64,000 nucleotides of DNA. Origin: Serratia rhizosphaerae (GTDB taxonomy: Bacteria > Pseudomonadota > Gammaproteobacteria > Enterobacterales > Enterobacteriaceae). The stretch spans positions 4,216,001 to 4,280,000 of the forward strand of contig NZ_CP041764.1 of NCBI RefSeq assembly GCF_009817885.1, written 5' to 3'. The position numbers were made by a program, and so were the translations under genes. Shown in pieces: positions 16,125 to 26,096 of the stretch (position 1 is its first letter; every line of letters begins with the position of its first letter). Below the pieces are notes generated by a model that was given only the letters and a program-made list of their open reading frames with translations, searched no databases and was not told the DNA's origin.

Positions 16125-17023
16125 AAAATCTGGCTGAACGTATCGACGCCGCCGCCGAGCCGGTGAGCGCGCAGATTGTCCCGTTGAAAGAGGTACAGGC
16201 TGCGGCTGCCCCGGTTCCGGAAACCAAGACGCCGCCGCGCCGCCGCCTGCGCTGGCAGCCGCTGCTGCGGCGTGCGCTGCCGGCGCTGCTGGGCCTGCTG
16301 CTGGCGCTCGCCGTCTGGCAGATTATCGCGCAAAACAGCGAGGGCATCCCGACGCCGATGGCCACCTGGCAGGCGGCGCTGACGCTGTTTGCCGATCCGT
16401 TCTACTACGCCGGGCCGAACGATCAGGGGCTGGGCTGGAACGTGTTGGCGTCGCTGCAGCGCGTGGCGGGCGGCTTTGCGCTGGCGGCGCTGGTGGGCAT
16501 TCCCGTCGGCTTTCTGGTTGGCCGCTTCGCCTTTATGGCGCATATGCTGGGGCCGATTATCTCCCTGCTGCGCCCGGTCAGCCCGCTGGCCTGGCTGCCG
16601 ATCGGTCTGCTGCTGTTTCAGCGTTCCGAACCGGCGTCGACCTGGACCATTTTCATCTGCTCGATCTGGCCGATGATCCTCAATACCGCCGAGGGCGTCA
16701 CGCGCATCCCGGCGGATTATCTCAATGTGGCGCGGGTGTTGAAACTGTCGGAGTGGGCGGTGATGCGCAAGATCCTGTTCCCGGCGGTGCTGCCGTATGT
16801 GCTGACCGGCGTGCGGCTGTCGATCGGCATCGCCTGGCTGGTGATCGTCGCGGCGGAGATGCTGACCGGCGGCGTCGGCATCGGCTTTTGGATCTGGAAT
16901 GAGTGGAACAATCTCAACGTCGAAAACATCATCGTCGCCATTCTGGTGATTGGCGTCGTCGGCCTGCTGCTCGAGCAGGGGCTGATGTGGTTGGCAAAGC
17001 GTTTTAGTTATCAGAGCCATTAA
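16121..17023 (+). CDS. nasE: Nitrate ABC transporter permease
   Basis: A 300-residue inner-membrane permease (NrtB/CmpB family) pairing with NasF and NasD. Residues 1-45 form a basic cytoplasmic N-terminus, followed by about six helices. The EAA loop contacting the ATPase is EGVTRIPADYLNVARVLKLS near residues 190-210. The ATG overlaps the nasF stop (ATGA), and nasD follows after ten bases. Confidence 0.92.
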   Translation: MKNLAERIDAAAEPVSAQIVPLKEVQAAAAPVPETKTPPRRRLRWQPLLRRALPALLGLLLALAVWQIIAQNSEGIPTPMATWQAALTLFADPFYYAGPNDQGLGWNVLASLQRVAGGFALAALVGIPVGFLVGRFAFMAHMLGPIISLLRPVSPLAWLPIGLLLFQRSEPASTWTIFICSIWPMILNTAEGVTRIPADYLNVARVLKLSEWAVMRKILFPAVLPYVLTGVRLSIGIAWLVIVAAEMLTGGVGIGFWIWNEWNNLNVENIIVAILVIGVVGLLLEQGLMWLAKRFSYQSH

Positions 17024-17033
17024 GGAGCCCGCG

Positions 17034-17822
17034 ATGAAACCGATTATCCAGATCCAGAACGTCAGCCAGCGCTTTGATACGCCGCAGGGTGAGTTTGTCG
17101 CCCTGCATCAGGTCAGCATCGATATTCAGCCGGGTGAAACCGTCAGCCTGATCGGCCACTCCGGCTGCGGCAAATCCACGCTGCTGAACCTGATTGCCGG
17201 GCTGACGCTGCCGAGCGATGGCGTGCTGCTGTGCGATAACCGCCAGATCGACGGCCCCGGCCCGGAGCGTGGGGTGGTGTTTCAGAACCACTCGCTGTTG
17301 CCGTGGCTCACCACCTACGAGAACGTGGCGCTGGCGGTGCATCAGGTGTTCCGCGGCCAGATGACCCGCGCTGAAATGCGCGACTGGATCGAACATAACC
17401 TGGAGCTGGTGCATATGAGCCATGCGCTGCATAAACGGCCGCATGAAATTTCCGGCGGTATGAAGCAGCGCGTCGGCATTGCCCGCGCGCTGGCGATGAA
17501 GCCCAAAGTCCTGCTGATGGATGAGCCGTTCGGCGCGCTGGACGCGCTGACCCGCGCTCATCTGCAGGATGCGGTGATGGATATTCAGCGGCGGCTGCAT
17601 ACCACCATCGTGCTGATCACCCACGATGTCGACGAAGCGGTGCTGCTGTCTGACCGGGTGATGATGATGACCAACGGCCCGGCCGCCACGGTCGGTGAAG
17701 TTCTGCAGGTAGCGCTGGAGCGCCCGCGCTCGCGCGTCGCGCTGGCGGATGACCCGGCCTATCACCGTTACCGCCAGCAGGTGCTGACGTTTTTGTACGA
17801 AAAGCACGCCAAGGCGGCATAG
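17034..17822 (+). CDS. nasD: Nitrate ABC transporter ATP-binding protein
   Basis: A 262-residue ABC ATPase of the nitrate/sulfonate/taurine group. Walker A is GHSGCGKST near residue 42, the signature is SGGMKQRVGIARALAMKP near residue 140, Walker B is VLLMDEPFGALDAL and the switch His is in LITHDVDEAV. GGAG precedes the ATG. It ends three bases before the start of the nasCB frame. Confidence 0.93.
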   Translation: MKPIIQIQNVSQRFDTPQGEFVALHQVSIDIQPGETVSLIGHSGCGKSTLLNLIAGLTLPSDGVLLCDNRQIDGPGPERGVVFQNHSLLPWLTTYENVALAVHQVFRGQMTRAEMRDWIEHNLELVHMSHALHKRPHEISGGMKQRVGIARALAMKPKVLLMDEPFGALDALTRAHLQDAVMDIQRRLHTTIVLITHDVDEAVLLSDRVMMMTNGPAATVGEVLQVALERPRSRVALADDPAYHRYRQQVLTFLYEKHAKAA

Positions 17823-17825
17823 GAG

Positions 17826-20800
17826 ATGAGTATGGCAACGCAGCAACGCCTGGTGGTGATCGGCAACGGCATGGCGGGTATGCGGCTGGTGGAGACGCTG
17901 TGCCGGCTGGCGCCGCAGCGCTACGCCATCACGGTGATCGGTGAGGAGCCGCGCGGCAACTACAACCGCATTCTGCTGTCGCCGCTGTTGGCGGGTGAGA
18001 AATCCTTCGGCGACGCGCTGCTGCATCCGCTGGCGTGGTATCGCCAGCAGGGTGTCGCGTTGCGGCATGGCGAAACGGCGCTGGCGCTGGATCGGCAGAC
18101 GCGGCGGGTTATCACCCGTGCGGGCAGCGTCGCCTATGACCTGCTGGTGTTCGCCACCGGCTCGCGGCCGTGGATGCCGCCGACGCCGGGGATTGAACTG
18201 CCCGGCGTGTACGGCTTCCGCACGCTGGACGACGTCGAGGCGATGCTCGGCCGCTGCCGTCCGGGGGCGCGGGCGCTGGTGGTGGGCGGCGGCGTGCTGG
18301 GGATTGAGGCGGCGGCGGCGCTGGCCGCCCGTGGCGTGCGCAGCGCGGTGGTGCACCGGGGCGAGTGGCTGATGGAGCGTCAGCTGGATGCCCGCGCGGC
18401 GGGCATGCTGCAGAACAACCTGGCGGCGCGCGGCATCGACAGTCATCTGGCGACGCAGGTCAGCGCCTTTTACGGCGACGGCGAACTGCAGGGCGCCAGA
18501 CTGAGCGACGGGCGCGAACTGGCCTGCGATCTGGCGGTCATTGCCGCCGGCGTGCGGCCGGCCATCGCGCTGGCGCAGCAGGCCGGGCTGGCCTGTCAGC
18601 GCGGCATCATGGTGGACGAGCACCAGCAGACCGACGATCCGGCGATCTACGCCGTGGGCGAGTGCAGCCAGCTGGGGGAAACCACCTTCGGCCTGGTGGC
18701 GCCGTGCTGGCAGCAGGCGACGCTGCTGGCGCAGCGGCTGGCCGGGCAGGCGAGTGAACCCTTCCGGCCCGCGCCGCTGAACACTCGCTTAAAGGTCAGC
18801 GGCATCGACATGCTGTGCGCCGGCGAGGTACAGCCGGCAGAGGGCGATGAGGTTCATTACGCCGAAGATCCGCAGGCGCAGCACTACCGCCGCCTGTTGC
18901 TGCGCGACGGCGTGCTGCACGGCGTGCTGCTGTATGGCGACGCCGGCGACGCGCAATTTTATCTGCAACGGCTGGGCCGCCCGGTGACGGATCCGGCGGC
19001 GCTGCTGTTCGGCAGGACAGAGTGTGAAGCCGCAGTGACGGCGAACGAGAGGAAAAGCGATATGCACAAACCCGTATTGTTGGTCGCCGGTCACGGCATG
19101 GTGGGACATCACTTCCTGGAACAGCTGGTGGCGCGCGAGCTGCATCAGCGCTACCACATTGTGGTGTTTGGCGAAGAACCGGTGGCGGCGTATGACCGCG
19201 TGCACCTGTCCGAATTCTTTGCTGGCCGCAGCGCGCAGTCGCTGTCGGTGGTGGAAGATGGTTTTTTTGACCGCTACGGCATTGAGCTACGGCTGGGCCT
19301 GCGGGTATGCGCCATCGACCGTCAGCGCAAGTGCGTCACCGACAGCGAAGGGCGGGAGACCGCCTATGACCAGTTGGTGCTGGCTACCGGTTCTTATCCG
19401 TTTGTGCCGCCGATCCCCGGTAACCAGCGGCCGGACTGTCTGGTGTATCGCACGCTGGACGATCTGGCGGCCATAGCGGCCAGCGCCGACAGCGCCCGGG
19501 TCGGCGTGGTGGTGGGCGGCGGCCTGCTGGGGCTGGAGGCGGCCAACGCGTTGCGTCAGCTGGGGCTGGAAACCCACGTGGTGGAATTCGCGCCGCGCCT
19601 GATGGGCGTACAGCTGGACGACGGCGGCGCCGCCATGCTGCGTAAAAAAATTGAGGCGCTGGGGGTCAACGTGCATACCGGCAAGGAAACCCGGGCGATA
19701 GAGGACGGTTTGTTACACCGTCACAGTATGCATTTTGCCGACGGCGGGCGGCTGGAGGCCGACCTGATCCTGTTTTCCGCCGGCATCCGCCCGCGCGACC
19801 AGCTGGCGCGGGATGCCGATCTGGCGCTGGGCGAACGCGGCGGCATCGTGATTGATGACCAGTGCCGCACCAGCGATCCGGCGATTTTCGCCATCGGCGA
19901 GTGCGCGCTGTGGAACGGGCAGATTTTCGGTCTGGTGGCGCCGGGCTATCAGATGGCGCGCACGCTGGCGGATACGCTGGCCGGCGGCGTCGCGCAATTT
20001 TGCGGTGCGGATATGAGCACCAAGCTGAAACTGTTGGGGGTGGAGGTGGCGTCAATCGGCGACGCCCACGGTCGCAGCGCCGGTAGCCAGAGCTACAGCT
20101 GGGTTGACGGACCGGCGGAGGTCTACAAAAAGCTGGTGGTCTCCGCCGACGGCAAAAAACTGCTGGGGGCGGTGTTGGTGGGCGACAGCGCCGAATACAG
20201 CACGCTGTTGCAGATGATGCTGAACGATCTGCCGCTGCCGGCGGCGCCGGAAAGCCTGATCCTGCCGGCCGCCGCCGGCGGGGCGCCAAAAGGGCTGGGG
20301 GTGGCCGCATTGCCGGCCGGCGCGCAGATCTGCTCCTGCCATAACGTCAGCAAGGGCGATATCGGCGCGGCGGTGGAACAGGGCTGCGGCGATCTGGCGG
20401 CGGTGAAAAGCTGCACCAAGGCGGGCACCGGCTGCGGCGGCTGCGCGGCGCTGGTGAAACAGGTGCTGGAGCATGAACTGGCGCAGCGCGGCGTCGAGGT
20501 GAAAAAAGACGTCTGCGAACATTTCGCCTATTCCCGCCAGGAGCTGTACCACTTGGTGCGGGTCGGCAATATCCGCAGCTTCGATGAACTGATGGCAAAA
20601 CATGGCCGCGGCCACGGCTGCGAAATCTGCAAGCCGCTGGCGGCGTCGATTCTGGCCTCCTGCTGGAATGAACACCTGCTGGAGCCGCAGCACCTGCCGC
20701 TGCAGGACACCAACGATCGCTTCTTCGCCAATATTCAAAAGGACGGCACTTATTCGGTCGTGCCGCGGGTGCCGGCCGGCGAAATAACGCCGCAGGGGCT

Positions 20801-21980
20801 GATCGCTATCGGGCAGATTGCCCAGCGCTATCAGCTGTATACCAAAATAACCGGCGGCCAGCGGGTGGATATGTTCGGCGCGCGCCTGGAGCAACTGCCG
20901 GAGATCTGGCAACAGCTGGTGAAGGCCGGCTTCGAAACCGGCCATGCCTACGGCAAATCGCTGCGCACGGTGAAATCCTGCGTCGGCTCCAGCTGGTGCC
21001 GCTATGGCGTGCAGGATTCCACCGGGCTGGCGATTGAGCTGGAGAACCGCTACAAGGGGCTGCGTTCGCCGCACAAAATCAAGATGGCGGTATCGGGCTG
21101 CACGCGTGAATGCGCCGAAGCGCAGAGCAAAGACGTGGGGGTGATCGCCACCGACAAGGGCTGGAACCTCTACCTGTGCGGCAACGGCGGCATGAAACCG
21201 CGCCATGCCGATCTGTTTGCCAGCGATCTGGACAGCGCGACGCTGATCCGCACCATCGACCGTTTCCTGATGTTCTATATCCGCACCGCCGACCGGCTGC
21301 AGCGCACCAGCACCTGGATGGATAATCTGGAGGGCGGGCTGGACTATCTGCGCCAGGTGGTGCTGGAGGACAGCCTCGGCATCGCCGCCGAACTGGAAAA
21401 CGAGATGCAGGCGGTGATCGCCAGCTACCAGTGTGAATGGCAAACCACGCTGGCCAGCCTGGAGAAACTGCGTCAGTTCCGCGCGTTCGTCAACAGTGAC
21501 CAGCCGGACGAGGCGGTGGCGTGGCAGCCGGAGCGCGGACAGCGCCGTCCGGCCGAGGCGCGCGCTCAGGTGATTGAGGTGCAGCCGGCGCGGGAACCTG
21601 AGACGCAGTGGGAAGAGGTGTGCGCACTGAGCGATATTCCGCCGCACAGCGGCATCGCCGCCCGGGTGGCCGGACAACAGGTGGCGCTGTTTCACCTGCC
21701 GGGCGCCGGCGTGTACGCGCTGGCCAACCGTGAACCGGGCAGTTCGGCCAACGTACTGGCGCGCGGCCTGCTCGGCGACGCGGCGGGTGAGCCGGTGGTG
21801 ATCTCACCGCTGTACAAGCAGCGCTTCCGCCTGCGTGACGGCGTCAGCCTGGAGGACAGCAATGTGCGCCTCGAGGTCTGGCCGGTGCGGGTGGATCAGG
21901 AGCGGGTGTGGGTGTACGGCGAGCCTGGCCCGCTGCAGCCGCAGGCGCAGGCGCAGGAGATGGCGGGGGCGGCGTTATGA
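17826..21980 (+). CDS. nasB: NasC-NasB fusion: nitrate reductase electron-transfer module joined to assimilatory nitrite reductase (NirB-NirD type)
   Basis: One uninterrupted 1384-codon frame. Residues 1-412 form an FAD/NAD(P)-binding reductase (VVIGNGMAGMRL; VVGGGVLGIEAA) matching NasC, which passes electrons from NADH to nitrate reductase NasA. Residues 413-1384 match NasB: a second FAD/NAD reductase (VAGHGMVGHH), BFD-like [2Fe-2S] cysteines 836/838/870/873, a sulfite/nitrite reductase fold with siroheme-4Fe4S cysteines 1052, 1058, 1092 and 1096, and a NirD-like Rieske-fold C-terminus from about 1260. It reduces nitrite to ammonia. In Klebsiella oxytoca nasC and nasB are separate genes. An internal ATG at 19062 keeps its own AGAGGA, so a free NasB may also be made. 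Start: the preferred ATG is 17829 or 17835, depending on the GGAGATG spacing. Confidence 0.88.
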   Translation: MSMATQQRLVVIGNGMAGMRLVETLCRLAPQRYAITVIGEEPRGNYNRILLSPLLAGEKSFGDALLHPLAWYRQQGVALRHGETALALDRQTRRVITRAGSVAYDLLVFATGSRPWMPPTPGIELPGVYGFRTLDDVEAMLGRCRPGARALVVGGGVLGIEAAAALAARGVRSAVVHRGEWLMERQLDARAAGMLQNNLAARGIDSHLATQVSAFYGDGELQGARLSDGRELACDLAVIAAGVRPAIALAQQAGLACQRGIMVDEHQQTDDPAIYAVGECSQLGETTFGLVAPCWQQATLLAQRLAGQASEPFRPAPLNTRLKVSGIDMLCAGEVQPAEGDEVHYAEDPQAQHYRRLLLRDGVLHGVLLYGDAGDAQFYLQRLGRPVTDPAALLFGRTECEAAVTANERKSDMHKPVLLVAGHGMVGHHFLEQLVARELHQRYHIVVFGEEPVAAYDRVHLSEFFAGRSAQSLSVVEDGFFDRYGIELRLGLRVCAIDRQRKCVTDSEGRETAYDQLVLATGSYPFVPPIPGNQRPDCLVYRTLDDLAAIAASADSARVGVVVGGGLLGLEAANALRQLGLETHVVEFAPRLMGVQLDDGGAAMLRKKIEALGVNVHTGKETRAIEDGLLHRHSMHFADGGRLEADLILFSAGIRPRDQLARDADLALGERGGIVIDDQCRTSDPAIFAIGECALWNGQIFGLVAPGYQMARTLADTLAGGVAQFCGADMSTKLKLLGVEVASIGDAHGRSAGSQSYSWVDGPAEVYKKLVVSADGKKLLGAVLVGDSAEYSTLLQMMLNDLPLPAAPESLILPAAAGGAPKGLGVAALPAGAQICSCHNVSKGDIGAAVEQGCGDLAAVKSCTKAGTGCGGCAALVKQVLEHELAQRGVEVKKDVCEHFAYSRQELYHLVRVGNIRSFDELMAKHGRGHGCEICKPLAASILASCWNEHLLEPQHLPLQDTNDRFFANIQKDGTYSVVPRVPAGEITPQGLIAIGQIAQRYQLYTKITGGQRVDMFGARLEQLPEIWQQLVKAGFETGHAYGKSLRTVKSCVGSSWCRYGVQDSTGLAIELENRYKGLRSPHKIKMAVSGCTRECAEAQSKDVGVIATDKGWNLYLCGNGGMKPRHADLFASDLDSATLIRTIDRFLMFYIRTADRLQRTSTWMDNLEGGLDYLRQVVLEDSLGIAAELENEMQAVIASYQCEWQTTLASLEKLRQFRAFVNSDQPDEAVAWQPERGQRRPAEARAQVIEVQPAREPETQWEEVCALSDIPPHSGIAARVAGQQVALFHLPGAGVYALANREPGSSANVLARGLLGDAAGEPVVISPLYKQRFRLRDGVSLEDSNVRLEVWPVRVDQERVWVYGEPGPLQPQAQAQEMAGAAL

Positions 21981-24625
21981 GCGCGCCGCACTGTACCACC
22001 TGCCCGTATTGCGGCGTCGGCTGCGGCGTGGCGGTGACGACGCAGGGCGACGGTATCAGCGTCAGCGGCGATGCGACGCATCCGGCCAACGGCGGCCGGC
22101 TGTGCGTCAAGGGCAGCGCGCTGGCGGAAACGCTGGATCTGCAGGGGCGGCTGCTGCAGCCGCAGGTTGACGGCCATCAGGTCGATTGGCCGCAGGCGCT
22201 GGAGACGGTCGCCCGGCGCTTTGCGCAGATCATTGCGCAGCACGGGCCGCAGGCGGTGGCGTTTTACGCGTCCGGCCAGCTGCTGACGGAGGATTACTAT
22301 GTCGCCAATAAGCTGATGAAAGGTTTTATCGGTGCGGCCAATATCGACACCAATTCGCGTCTGTGCATGGCGTCGGCGGTGGTGGGCTACAAACGCGCCT
22401 TCGGCGGCGATGCGGTGCCCTGCAGCTATCAGGACGTTGAATTGACGGATGTGGCGATCCTGTGCGGATCCAACGCCGCCTGGGCGCATCCGATCCTCTA
22501 TCAGCGCCTGATGCGCGCCCGTCAGCAGCGGCCGGCGATGAAGGTGGTGGTGATCGACCCGCGCGCCACCGCCAGCTGTGATGACGCCGATCTGCATCTG
22601 GCGCTGCGTCCCGGCAGTGACGCAGCGCTGTTTAACGGCGCGCTGCACTGGCTGGCGCAGCAGGGCTTGCTGGATGAGACATTTTTACAACGCCACACTG
22701 AAGGCGCATCGGCGGCGCTGCAGGCGGCGCAGGCATGGACGCCACAGCGGGTGGCGCAATACTGTCAGCTGCCGCTGGCGCAGGTGACGGCCTTCTTCCA
22801 CCTGCTGGCGGAGGCGAAAAACTGGCTGACGCTGTATTCCATGGGGGTGAATCAGTCGTCGAGCGGAGCGGATAAATGCAACGCCATTATCAACCTGCAC
22901 CTGGCCGGCGGCCGCATCGGCAGGGCGGGCTGCGGGCCGTTTTCGCTGACCGGTCAGCCGAATGCCATGGGCGGGCGCGAAGTGGGCGGGCTGGCTAACC
23001 AGCTGGCGGCACACATGGGCTTTGGCGAGGAGGAGGTCGACCGCGTACGGCGTTTCTGGCAGGCGCCGAACATTGCGCGCCGGCCGGGGCTGAACGCGGT
23101 GGATCTGTTCCGCGCGGTGGCCGACGGTACGGTGAAGGCGGTATGGATTATGGGCACCAACCCGGTGGTGTCGTTGCCGGACGCCGATCGGGTGCGTCAG
23201 GCGCTGAAAGAGTGCCCGCTGGTGGTGGTGTCCGAGGTGATGGCCGACACCGATACCGCCGCGCTGGCGCATATCCGCCTGCCGGCGCTGGCATGGGGGG
23301 AGAAAGAGGGCAGCGTGACCAATTCGGAGCGCTGCATTTCCCGCCAGCGCGCTTTTCTGCCGCCGCCGGGCGAAGCGCGCGCCGACTGGTGGATCCTCAG
23401 CCAGGTGGCGCAGCGCATGGGCTACGGCGCGGCGTTCGACTACCGCCATCCGGCCGAGATCTTCAGCGAGCATGCGGCGCTGTCCGGTTTTGAGAATCAG
23501 GGGACGCGGGCGTTTGATATCAGCGGGCTGGCCGGGCTTGACCGCCAGGCCTGGCGGCAGATGACGCCGCTGCAGTGGCCGGTGAACGCGCAATACCCGA
23601 CGGGGTGTCAGCGGCTGTTTGCCGACGGGCGTTTCTTCCACCCCGACGGCAAAGCGCGGCTGCTGCCGATCGCTCCGCGTCTGCCGCAGCATGCGCCGAC
23701 GCTGCGCTACCCGTTGGTATTGAATACCGGACGCATTCGTGACCAGTGGCACACCATGACGCGTACCGGCAAAACGGCGCGACTGATGCGCCATATCAGC
23801 GAGCCATTCTGCGCGCTGCACCCGCAGGATGCGGCGGCGCTGGACATTGCCGACGGCGAGCTGACGCGCCTTGCCACGCGCCACGGTTGGATGATCGCGC
23901 GTGCGCAGCTGACGACGGACCAGCGGCGCGGCAGCGTCTTCGTACCGATGCACTGGAATGACCGTTTCACCGCGCAGGGGCGGGTGGACAGCCTGATCCC
24001 GCCGGTGGTCGACGCGCTGTCCGGCCAGCCGGAGAGCAAGCATGCGCCGGTACGCGTCAGCCGCTGGCCTGCCTGCTGGCAGGCGGAGATCTTTTTGCGC
24101 GGCACGGCGACGCCGCCGGCAGGCATCTACTGGAGCCGGGTCACGCAGGCGCAAGCGACGCATTTTATTATGGCCGGCCAGCAGCCGGTGGCGGACTGGG
24201 AGGCCTGGCTGCAGCAGCACTTTGGCCTGGAGGGGCTGACGCTACAGAGTGCGTCGCTGTCGCAGTACGGCTATCACCTGATCGGCTGGCGGCGGGGCGA
24301 GGTGCAACTGGCGTTTTACGTGCGCCGGCAGGCGCTGGCGCTCGATCGGGCGGCAATCCTGGCGGCCTTTGAGCAGGCGCCGCCGTCGGGGCCGCCGCGG
24401 CTGGCGCTGCTGGCCGGCCGCGCCGCGCCGGGGCAGGCGGCGCAGGGGCGGACGGTGTGCAGCTGTTTTGGCATCGGGGAGCCGCAGATTATGGCGGCGA
24501 TCGCTCAGGGCTGCGGCAGCACCGAAGCGTTGGGCGAAGCGCTGCGGTGCGGCACCAACTGCGGCTCCTGCCTGCCGGAATTGAAGAAGCTGCTGGCGCA
24601 GCACGCCGGCCGGCAGGTGGCCTGA
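21977..24625 (+). CDS. nasA: Assimilatory nitrate reductase catalytic subunit
   Basis: An 882-residue molybdopterin enzyme that reduces nitrate to nitrite in the cytoplasm. The start is the ATG overlapping the nasCB stop (ATGA). The N-terminal [4Fe-4S] motif is CTTCPYCGVGCGV (residues 5-17), with the fourth Cys in GRLCVKG near residue 40. Bis-MGD-binding stretches include MGVNQSSSGADKCNAIIN near residue 290 and IMGTNPVVSLPDADRV near residue 395. The C-terminal 60 residues form a BFD-type [2Fe-2S] domain (TVCSCFGIGE, CGTNCGSC), the extension typical of NasA enzymes fed by NasC. It is the last gene of the operon. Confidence 0.94.
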   Translation: MSAPHCTTCPYCGVGCGVAVTTQGDGISVSGDATHPANGGRLCVKGSALAETLDLQGRLLQPQVDGHQVDWPQALETVARRFAQIIAQHGPQAVAFYASGQLLTEDYYVANKLMKGFIGAANIDTNSRLCMASAVVGYKRAFGGDAVPCSYQDVELTDVAILCGSNAAWAHPILYQRLMRARQQRPAMKVVVIDPRATASCDDADLHLALRPGSDAALFNGALHWLAQQGLLDETFLQRHTEGASAALQAAQAWTPQRVAQYCQLPLAQVTAFFHLLAEAKNWLTLYSMGVNQSSSGADKCNAIINLHLAGGRIGRAGCGPFSLTGQPNAMGGREVGGLANQLAAHMGFGEEEVDRVRRFWQAPNIARRPGLNAVDLFRAVADGTVKAVWIMGTNPVVSLPDADRVRQALKECPLVVVSEVMADTDTAALAHIRLPALAWGEKEGSVTNSERCISRQRAFLPPPGEARADWWILSQVAQRMGYGAAFDYRHPAEIFSEHAALSGFENQGTRAFDISGLAGLDRQAWRQMTPLQWPVNAQYPTGCQRLFADGRFFHPDGKARLLPIAPRLPQHAPTLRYPLVLNTGRIRDQWHTMTRTGKTARLMRHISEPFCALHPQDAAALDIADGELTRLATRHGWMIARAQLTTDQRRGSVFVPMHWNDRFTAQGRVDSLIPPVVDALSGQPESKHAPVRVSRWPACWQAEIFLRGTATPPAGIYWSRVTQAQATHFIMAGQQPVADWEAWLQQHFGLEGLTLQSASLSQYGYHLIGWRRGEVQLAFYVRRQALALDRAAILAAFEQAPPSGPPRLALLAGRAAPGQAAQGRTVCSCFGIGEPQIMAAIAQGCGSTEALGEALRCGTNCGSCLPELKKLLAQHAGRQVA

Positions 24626-24641
24626 AGGCCGGGCGTTTTGA

Positions 24642-25895
24642 CTACAGCGCACCGCTGATCTGTAGCTTGGCGAACACCGCCGGCAGGCTGTCGGTCAGCA
24701 GCGCCTGCAGATCGCCGTACCAAAACTGCTGTACGCCAATCAGATTGATGTACAGATAGGAAGCGACGCCGAGGCTGAAACACAGCAGCGTCAGCAGCAC
24801 CCGGCTGACGGCGTCTTTCAACTGGCCGCAGATAATGACGATGAAGATCAGCACGAAAATCATCATATTGAACGAGTAGCGGTTAGCGACCTCTTCAAAA
24901 CTGCTGGTGGTGAAGAAGATGGCGCTGGTATAGAGAAACATCAACCGCACCGCGTAGGCGCTCTGCAGCGCCGGGTGGTCGCGGTGGCGGAAGTAAAAGC
25001 GGGAAAACTGATACAGCGCCTCCACCACGGCGATATACAGCAGCGTTATCTGAATTTTCCGCAGCGGATTATTGCCGAAGCTGCCGCTGACGTAGGCCTC
25101 GGCGCGTGTCGCCAGAAAGTCGTTGCCGACCAGCGCCAGCAGTTTGGGCATCAGCAGCGTGCCGCCCAGGTAGCAGGCGGCGAACGCCGCCAGCGCCGGC
25201 AGGGTGCCGATAGTGCGCCAGCGCGCCGGCAGCAGCAGGAAAGGCAGGAACAGGTAGGACGAAAAGTGGCTCAAAGAGGCCAGGATAATCCACAGCAACA
25301 TGGGCGCGCGTCGCTGCTCTGCCGCCGCCAATACCAGAAAGGACAGCGCCAGCCCCTGACGCAGCAGATTACCGTACAGCCCCTGAAAATTGTACTGACA
25401 GCAGAACAGAAACAGGATGACGGCAAAGTAGACCCGCGTCAGACGATAGACGCCCAGGGCCAGCAGCGAGAAACTGACAATAAAGAAAGCGGCGAAGGCG
25501 GCGTTGCCGCTGCCGAACAGCATGGCGCTCAGTTTGAACAGCAGGTGTGAGAGAAAGTCCGCGCCGGAAAACTGCGTCAGCCACTCCGTCAGGCCGTAGC
25601 CGCTGGCCTGCAGCATCTCAAGGTAGTAATTCACCTTGTCGTTCATCCGCGGCTCCAGCGTTTTGGTCGCCAGCGGCACCGCTGATATCAGCGTCAGGAT
25701 CAGAAAGGCGGCCAGGCTAAGGCTGCGGCTGGGCTGCTGGCGCAGCAGCATCACGGCGGCGATCAGCCCGCAGCCCGCTACCAGCGAGATATAAGGCGCG
25801 AACCAGACGCACAAAACCAGCGGCGGCAACAGCCACCCCAGCGCGGGAAAGCGCGTTTCCGGCATGCCTGCGGCCGCGGCGGATGAGTTTGGCAT
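24642..25895 (-). CDS. EpsG-family polysaccharide polymerase-like membrane protein
   Basis: A 417-residue protein with about ten to twelve hydrophobic helices, resembling EpsG/Wzy-type proteins that polymerise or elongate repeat units at the inner membrane. A characteristic stretch, LYGNLLRQGLALSFLVLA, lies near residue 175 (the (N/Y)xxRQ-type motif of EpsG), followed by LASLSHFSSYLFLPFLLLP. Start ATG at 25895 has GGAGAA upstream. It is convergent with nasA (16-base gap) and lies downstream of the acyltransferase gene on the same strand. The polysaccharide cluster at 34022-47307 has no polymerase of its own, so this could serve it; that is an inference. Confidence 0.7.
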   Translation of the reverse strand: MPNSSAAAAGMPETRFPALGWLLPPLVLCVWFAPYISLVAGCGLIAAVMLLRQQPSRSLSLAAFLILTLISAVPLATKTLEPRMNDKVNYYLEMLQASGYGLTEWLTQFSGADFLSHLLFKLSAMLFGSGNAAFAAFFIVSFSLLALGVYRLTRVYFAVILFLFCCQYNFQGLYGNLLRQGLALSFLVLAAAEQRRAPMLLWIILASLSHFSSYLFLPFLLLPARWRTIGTLPALAAFAACYLGGTLLMPKLLALVGNDFLATRAEAYVSGSFGNNPLRKIQITLLYIAVVEALYQFSRFYFRHRDHPALQSAYAVRLMFLYTSAIFFTTSSFEEVANRYSFNMMIFVLIFIVIICGQLKDAVSRVLLTLLCFSLGVASYLYINLIGVQQFWYGDLQALLTDSLPAVFAKLQISGAL

Positions 25896-25992
25896 AAGCG
25901 GTTCTCCGTTGCCCGAATGTCCCTGAATGCGTAGTGCAGGCTAACATTCGTCGCTTCCCGCGCGCATGTGAGTTTTGGTGAAATGACGCAGG

Positions 25993-26025
25993 TTTCACCC
26001 CGCTGCCGGTTGGCAGCGGGGTGAA
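25993..26025. terminator. Long hairpin between the acyltransferase and EpsG-like genes
   Basis: Arms TTTCACCCCGCTGCC (25993-26007) and GGCAGCGGGGTGAA (26012-26025) give a perfect stem of about 14 bp with a four-base loop. No T-run follows on either strand. It may be a transcript end or an attenuator between the two minus-strand genes. Confidence 0.45.
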
Positions 26026-26096
26026 GAAGGAAAACGGGAGAGATGAAATTCAGTGAAATGGGGCGAATAAATCGGCAAAAGGCGAGCGCGCCGCGC

